Below, in pieces: positions 7,175 through 10,452 of a stretch of 10,452 nucleotides of DNA. The notes beneath the pieces are model-generated. The model searched no databases, was not told the DNA's origin, and was given only the letters and a program-made list of their open reading frames with translations. The position numbers were made by a program, and so were the translations under genes. Positions within the stretch are counted from its first letter, which is position 1. Each line of letters begins with the position of its first letter. Source of the stretch: an uncultured bacterium (GTDB lineage Bacteria > Planctomycetota > Phycisphaerae > Phycisphaerales > SM1A02); the NCBI GenBank assembly GCA_903918555.1, contig CAIXEV010000200.1:1-10452 (forward strand), given 5' to 3'.

Positions 7175-9163
7175 ATGACCGCCGCGAACCTCTCCGCCTC
7201 AGTCGCCGCGCTTGCGGTCCTCGCGCATGCTGCGGGAGGCGCAGCCGCGCAGACCGCGCCTGCGGCGAGCGCGCAGGGCGCGCCGCGTGCGGGCGAGACT
7301 CCGTGGCCCATCGTCCTCGGGCAGCGCGCCGCCGCGCTCGAGCGCGACTGGCCGATCGTCAACCAGGTCGTGCTCGTTCCCGACGGGCGGACCTACCTCG
7401 ACGAGATCGCGAAGTGGTCGCCCGCAGGCCGGTGGCCCGTGCTCATCGAGGAGAGCAACTTCACGCCGATGTTCGTGCGCGCGTTCGCGCCGGACCGCGT
7501 CGTGCGCCGCGAGTCGGTCGGCGCGATGCCGGCCGACCGCGCCGAGCGCGAGAAGCTGATCGCGACCAGCGCCGCCGAGGCGATTTCCGACGGCTTCGCC
7601 GATGTGATCGCCGCCGCCGCGAAGCGCGGCGTCATGCCGTCGATGGTCGTGATCGCAAGCGCCGACGACCCCGCGTGGACCGCGGCCGCCGCGCTTGCCG
7701 CGGGCCGCTGCGCGCCGATCTACTTCACGAGCGAGCCGTACGGAACGCCCGACGACACGATGGACGCCGCGCGCTTCAAGGCGCTGTCGGCCGAACTCGA
7801 GCGCGCGGCCGAGCGCACCGGCCTCGGGTGGAAGGGCCTCGGCGACGCGCTCGACGCGTTCGTCGTCTGCCGAGACATCGCGTGGAAGTGCGACCCCGAG
7901 CTCGCGCCCGGGCTCAAGATCGAGATCCCGAGCGGTCCGTTTCCGACCGCGCCCGGACAGCCCGTCTCCACGCTCAACACGCTTGGCCGCCACCAGGACG
8001 GCGTCTGGTGGGCGATCGGTTCGGGCATCTTCGGCAGCGAGCAGCGCTCGGCGTATGTCGCCATGTGCTCGCTCTTCGCGCCGCGGCGCACCGCGTGGCT
8101 CACGAACGCCTACGAGTCTGGGCCCGGTTGGAGCGCGTACGAAGTTGGCCCCGCCGCGACGAAGTTCGAGCGGCAGGGCTTCGCCACGCAGAGCTGGTCG
8201 AAGGAGCAGAACACGCTCGACGCGTGGCGGCGCACCCTCATGGGCGGCTTCGACTGCGATGTGCTCGTCGCGAACTCGCACGGTATCTCGACGCAGTTCG
8301 GGCTGTTCGGCGGCGGCACCGCGACGGTCGGCGATGTGCCGCTCTTCGACCGCCCGACGGCGGTGCACTTCCTGCATTCGTTCTCGCTGCAGTTTCCGGC
8401 GAACCCCACCACGGTCGGCGGCGCATTCCTCGCGCACGGCGCCTACGCCTACTACGGATCGGTCTACGAGCCGCTGCTCCCCGCGTTCGCGACGCCCGAG
8501 TTGATCGCCGAGCGCAGCGGGTACCTCGTGCCGTTCGCGGTGTCGACCCGCGTCTTCGAGGGAAGCTTCGCGCGCCCGTGGCGCACGGCTTCCTACGGCG
8601 ATCCGCTCATGATCCTCGCGACGCCCGAGCGCCTCGGCGTGCGTCGCGTTGCGCCGCCGGCCGACGGCGCGGTCGACCTCAAGCAGGAGGCCGCTGCGAA
8701 TCTCAAGCGTTTCCGCGATGACAGCGACACGCTCGCCATCGCGAAGGCGATGCGCGACCTCGAGCTCCTCGGCAGCGACGAGAAGGTGATCAAGCTCTGG
8801 GCGCTCGCGAAGGATCTCGACACGGCGCCCGTCGCCGCGGGCTTCGTGCTTGGGCCGATGTTCCGCGCGCGGGATCTCGACGCGCTCGTCGGCGCGTACG
8901 CCGCGTGCAAGGTCACGCCGCCGAAGGCGCGCGACATGCTGTGGCAGCTCGCGACGCCGCGGCTCAACACGCTGAGCAACGCGCACCTCGTTGCGCTGCT
9001 CTCGCGCGATCCCCGCGGACCGGATCCGAGCGTCGATCTTGCGCTGCTGCGGCCGACAGGATTGCGGGTGCTTGGCCGCGACGCCTGGGCGCGGGTGATC
9101 TCGGACGCCGAGGCCGTGATCGCGGACGAGACGGTCCGCGCCCGAGTCAGCGCGTTGCGCTGA
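7175..9163 (+). CDS. Exported protein with gingipain/C25-like caspase-fold domain, catalytic Cys apparently replaced
   Basis: 662 residues from ATG 7175. A GTG at 7148 overlapping the glpD stop would add 9 residues, but the TACGCT box 6 nt before the ATG favours 7175. Residues 1-25 are a signal peptide ending in GGAAA before Gln26, so the protein is exported. Residues about 62-190 alternate strands and helices (VVLVPDG, WPVLIEE, MVVIASADD, APIYFTS). Residues about 355-480 resemble the C25 cysteine-peptidase core: a strand into VANSHG (365-370) with His369, the strand AVHFLHSFSLQF (396-407), the Gly-Ala-Tyr helix region GGAFLAHGAYAYYGS (415-429), and the closing ASYGDPLMIL (472-481). His369 and Ser402 are 33 residues apart, as are His211 and Cys244 of gingipain RgpB, so Ser appears to occupy the nucleophile position. 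The tail (about 490-662) is helical and unrecognised. It may be an inactive relative or a Ser variant. The family call rests on motifs only. Confidence 0.7.
   Translation: MTAANLSASVAALAVLAHAAGGAAAQTAPAASAQGAPRAGETPWPIVLGQRAAALERDWPIVNQVVLVPDGRTYLDEIAKWSPAGRWPVLIEESNFTPMFVRAFAPDRVVRRESVGAMPADRAEREKLIATSAAEAISDGFADVIAAAAKRGVMPSMVVIASADDPAWTAAAALAAGRCAPIYFTSEPYGTPDDTMDAARFKALSAELERAAERTGLGWKGLGDALDAFVVCRDIAWKCDPELAPGLKIEIPSGPFPTAPGQPVSTLNTLGRHQDGVWWAIGSGIFGSEQRSAYVAMCSLFAPRRTAWLTNAYESGPGWSAYEVGPAATKFERQGFATQSWSKEQNTLDAWRRTLMGGFDCDVLVANSHGISTQFGLFGGGTATVGDVPLFDRPTAVHFLHSFSLQFPANPTTVGGAFLAHGAYAYYGSVYEPLLPAFATPELIAERSGYLVPFAVSTRVFEGSFARPWRTASYGDPLMILATPERLGVRRVAPPADGAVDLKQEAAANLKRFRDDSDTLAIAKAMRDLELLGSDEKVIKLWALAKDLDTAPVAAGFVLGPMFRARDLDALVGAYAACKVTPPKARDMLWQLATPRLNTLSNAHLVALLSRDPRGPDPSVDLALLRPTGLRVLGRDAWARVISDAEAVIADETVRARVSALR
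9147..9163. other. 17-nt convergent overlap of two coding regions
   Basis: The stop of the C25-like gene (TGA at 9161-9163, + strand) lies beyond the stop of the SGNH gene (TGA read on the minus strand, at 9147-9149), so the last codons of the two genes overlap tail to tail. No hairpin with a T-run is seen around the junction, so neither gene has a visible intrinsic terminator here. Confidence 0.9.
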
Positions 9164-10157
9164 GTTGCGTCGAGGGCGCCGCGGGCTTCGGCGTGCCTTC
9201 GGGCGCGGCCGCGGGCTTCGGCCGCGTTCCCGACGGCTTGAGCGCGGCGCTCGCGCGCTCGATCGTCGAGTTCGGTTCGGGCGTGCAGTCGTCCGTCGCG
9301 GCGGGGGGCTTTGCTGCGGGGGTTCCACCTGCGGGGCTTTGGGCGTCGACGAGCGCATCCTTCATCTCCGCGGCGACCGCGCAGGCGAGGCCAGCCATGC
9401 CGAGCGGCGCGGGATGCAGTTCATCGCGCTGGAGAAGCGGCGCCTGCTTCGTGCTCTCGAGCCGCACGCCGCGGATCTCGAGCGCGCGGTCTTCCATCAG
9501 CTGGCGCTGCATGTCGGCGAGCGGAAGCACATGGACATTGGCGCGGCCCTTCGCCCACGCAGCGAAGCGCGCGTTCGCCTTCGCGAGCGTGTCCTTCGCA
9601 GGCATCTGCGCGGCCGAGAGCATCTTGCCGACCGCCGGCGACATGTCGGGCAGGTCGCCGACGAGCACAGGCACCTCGAACCTCTCGAGTTCCTTGAGGC
9701 CGAGCTCGAGCTTCTCGAGCCGCTCGGCCTCGTCGCCGATGCGTCCGCCTTTCGGCGAATCGTCGCCGTAGCAGTACCAGAAGAGGAAATCGAGCGCGAT
9801 CACGCAGTCGGGCTTGAAGTCGACGGCGCGCGCGGCGGCGGTCGCGCCGTTGCGCACGGGCGCGAGGAAGAAGAAGCCGCTCGACATGTCGGTCGACACG
9901 ATCTCGAGCTCGGGGCACGCGAGGCGCACCATGTCGATGAGACGGAAGCCGAGCGCGTAGTCGCCGTCGGCGCGCTTCTCGCGCATCACGCAGCCGAAGC
10001 CGGCCGAGGCGCTTGCGCCGATGACGGCGATGCGGAGCGGCTTCGCGGCCGCGGCGGGCGCTGCAGTGGCGGGGGATGCCGGCGCAGGCGCGACCTGTGC
10101 GAGCGACGGCGCGGCGACGATCAGCGCGAGTGCAAGCGTGCGGAAAGCGTGGCGCAT
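9147..10157 (-). CDS. Exported SGNH/GDSL-type hydrolase with Pro/Ala-rich C-terminal tail
   Basis: 336 residues from the ATG at 10157. Residues 1-20 (MRHAFRTLALALIVAAPSLA) are a signal peptide, followed by an Ala/Pro linker to about residue 39. The core starts at IAVIGASASAGFG (43-55), matching SGNH block I with Ser49 as nucleophile (GAS in place of GDS). A strand PDCVIALDFLFWY (116-128) fits the block III position but lacks the usual GxND Asn. RDELHP (244-249) matches block V, with Asp245 and His248 completing the triad. Two Cys (Cys56, Cys81) near the core could form a disulfide. Residues about 270-336 are low-complexity Pro/Ala/Lys/Thr. Such enzymes are esterases, lipases or carbohydrate deacetylases; the substrate cannot be told. 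The open frame continues upstream through a 48-bp repeat, but the signal peptide and a TACCAT box 6 nt before the ATG fix the start at 10157. Confidence 0.78.
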   Translation of the reverse strand: MRHAFRTLALALIVAAPSLAQVAPAPASPATAAPAAAAKPLRIAVIGASASAGFGCVMREKRADGDYALGFRLIDMVRLACPELEIVSTDMSSGFFFLAPVRNGATAAARAVDFKPDCVIALDFLFWYCYGDDSPKGGRIGDEAERLEKLELGLKELERFEVPVLVGDLPDMSPAVGKMLSAAQMPAKDTLAKANARFAAWAKGRANVHVLPLADMQRQLMEDRALEIRGVRLESTKQAPLLQRDELHPAPLGMAGLACAVAAEMKDALVDAQSPAGGTPAAKPPAATDDCTPEPNSTIERASAALKPSGTRPKPAAAPEGTPKPAAPSTQLSATR

Positions 10158-10163
10158 GGGGTG

Positions 10164-10169
10164 ATGGTA
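10164..10169 (-). promoter_or_regulatory. Putative -10 box TACCAT of a leaderless SGNH-hydrolase transcript
   Basis: On the minus strand the order is TACCAT, CACCCC, ATG: a TANNNT hexamer ending exactly 6 nt before the start codon, identical in spacing to the boxes of glpK and the C25-like gene. No Shine-Dalgarno and no convincing -35 are seen. Confidence 0.6.
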
Positions 10170-10190
10170 GCCACGGCGTGCGGGCGGGAC

Positions 10191-10205
10191 CGCCGCTTCG
10201 CGGCG
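10191..10205. other. Hairpin, 6-bp stem around a TTC/GAA loop
   Basis: CGCCGC-TTC-GCGGCG is a perfect inverted repeat with a 3-nt loop. Its centre is GCTTCGC on the plus strand, GCGAAGC on the minus strand; the latter heptamer is known to form an unusually stable DNA mini-hairpin. No T-run follows on either strand, so it is not a typical intrinsic terminator. Confidence 0.6.
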
Positions 10206-10238
10206 CGCTGTCGACGCTTCGCATGGTTCTGCTAGCAC

Positions 10239-10255
10239 TGCTTGCTTCGCAAGCA
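10239..10255. other. Hairpin, 7-bp stem around the same GCTTCGC centre
   Basis: TGCTTGC-TTC-GCAAGCA is a perfect 7-bp inverted repeat with a 3-nt loop. It shares the GCTTCGC centre with the hairpin at 10191-10205, and a third GCTTCGC at 10216-10222 lies between them without a long stem. No T-run follows. The flanks (GCTAGC before, CACGTG just after) are also palindromic. Confidence 0.6.
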
Positions 10256-10263
10256 CGTGGCAC

Positions 10264-10286
10264 CCGCCGCTCCAGGGGAGCGGCGG
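10264..10286. other. GC-rich hairpin, 10-bp perfect stem, heading the tandem repeat
   Basis: CCGCCGCTCC-AGG-GGAGCGGCGG is a perfect 10-bp stem with a 3-nt loop. The bases after it, to 10308, match the tail of the following 48-bp units (GGCGGCGT, then TTG, then GTGGGGATGTCACG), so this looks like a diverged first copy of the repeat whose stem has a different sequence but still pairs. Confidence 0.65.
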
Positions 10287-10452
10287 CGTCTTGGGTGGGG
10301 ATGTCACGGGTCGCCGCCGACGACAGGCCGGCGGCGTGTTGTGTGGGGATGTCACGGGTCGCCTCTGACGACAGGTCGGCGGCGTGTTGTGTGGGGATGT
10401 CACGGGTCGCCTCTGACGACAGGTCGGCGGCGTGTTGTGTGGGGATGTCACG
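10281..10452. repeat. 48-bp tandem repeat array, continuing past the window edge
   Basis: The phrase GGGGATGTCACG recurs with its ATG at 10301, 10349, 10397 and 10445, a constant 48-bp period. Units 10349-10396 and 10397-10444 are identical. Unit 10301-10348 differs from them at 3 positions, all in the predicted stem arms or loop. A diverged partial copy precedes it from about 10264. Unit 10301-10348 contains a perfect 8-bp inverted repeat, CGCCGCCG/CGGCGGCG (10312-10319 and 10329-10336); in the later units this pairing is weakened to CGCC/GGCG plus GAC/GTC. Because 48 is divisible by 3, the minus strand stays open as a 16-residue repeat, but nothing suggests it is translated. There is no spacer sequence between units. 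Confidence 0.9.

Larger units (their letters stand above)
10158..10452. other. 295-nt stretch without a supported gene
   Basis: Upstream of the minus-strand SGNH gene I see, in order from its start: the TACCAT -10 box, two hairpins on GCTTCGC centres, a 10-bp-stem hairpin, and the 48-bp tandem array. No tRNA-like fold, Shine-Dalgarno or convincing small gene is visible on either strand. The long minus-strand open frame through it reads into Arg/Pro/Thr-rich repeat sequence and is judged non-coding. Confidence 0.7.

Noticed and set aside
7199..9358. Long minus-strand open frame opposite the C25-like gene (719 codons).
   Set aside because: Very Arg-rich, no domain or signal, and it runs into the real SGNH gene in another frame. 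The plus-strand gene has a signal peptide and recognisable motifs.
10264..10286. Rho-independent terminator for a gene to the right.
   Set aside because: The stem is strong but no T-run follows on either strand, and the same tail recurs in the tandem units, which fits a repeat element better.
10158..10451. N-terminal extension of the SGNH protein through the repeat array, giving a 16-residue repeat (VTSPHNTPPTCRQRRP).
   Set aside because: It stays open only because 48 is a multiple of 3. A signal peptide at 10157 and a -10 box immediately before that ATG mark the real start.
10281..10452. CRISPR array.
   Set aside because: Units abut directly and are repeated over their whole 48-bp length; there are no unique spacers and no cas genes in the window.

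Overview
The window is dense, very GC-rich bacterial DNA (roughly 70% by eye) that is almost entirely coding. GC richness, start regions without Shine-Dalgarno sequences, exported proteins with Ala-rich signal peptides and large helical proteins of no known family suggest a planctomycete, perhaps class Phycisphaerae. That placement is an inference from style; no marker gene is present to fix it.

Layout, left to right. (1) 3-1109 (+): the 3' part of a gene for a helical protein I do not recognise. (2) 1106-4000 (+): a second large helical protein of unknown function with a signal-peptide-like N-terminus. It overlaps gene 1 by 4 nt and has the only clear Shine-Dalgarno seen at a gene start here. 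(3) 4025-5569 (+): glycerol kinase, glpK. (4) 5574-7151 (+): FAD-dependent glycerol-3-phosphate dehydrogenase, glpD. (5) 7175-9163 (+): an exported protein with a gingipain/C25-like caspase-fold domain whose catalytic Cys position appears to hold Ser. (6) 9147-10157 (-): an exported SGNH/GDSL-type hydrolase, convergent with gene 5 and overlapping it by 17 nt. (7) 10158-10452: non-coding DNA holding the gene-6 promoter, hairpins built on the heptamer GCTTCGC, and a 48-bp tandem repeat that runs off the window.

GlpK and GlpD form one pathway: glycerol to glycerol-3-phosphate to dihydroxyacetone phosphate, with electrons passed to quinone. No glycerol facilitator (glpF) or glp repressor (glpR) lies in the window. 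Nothing visible ties the two exported enzymes or the two helical proteins to glycerol use.

The most interesting regulatory signal is a TANNNT hexamer ending exactly 6 nt before the ATG of glpK, the C25-like gene and the SGNH gene, with a weaker version at glpD. None of these starts has a Shine-Dalgarno. This is the pattern expected of leaderless mRNAs whose -10 box sits directly in front of the start codon. The most interesting structural signal is the hairpin and tandem-repeat region at 10191-10452.
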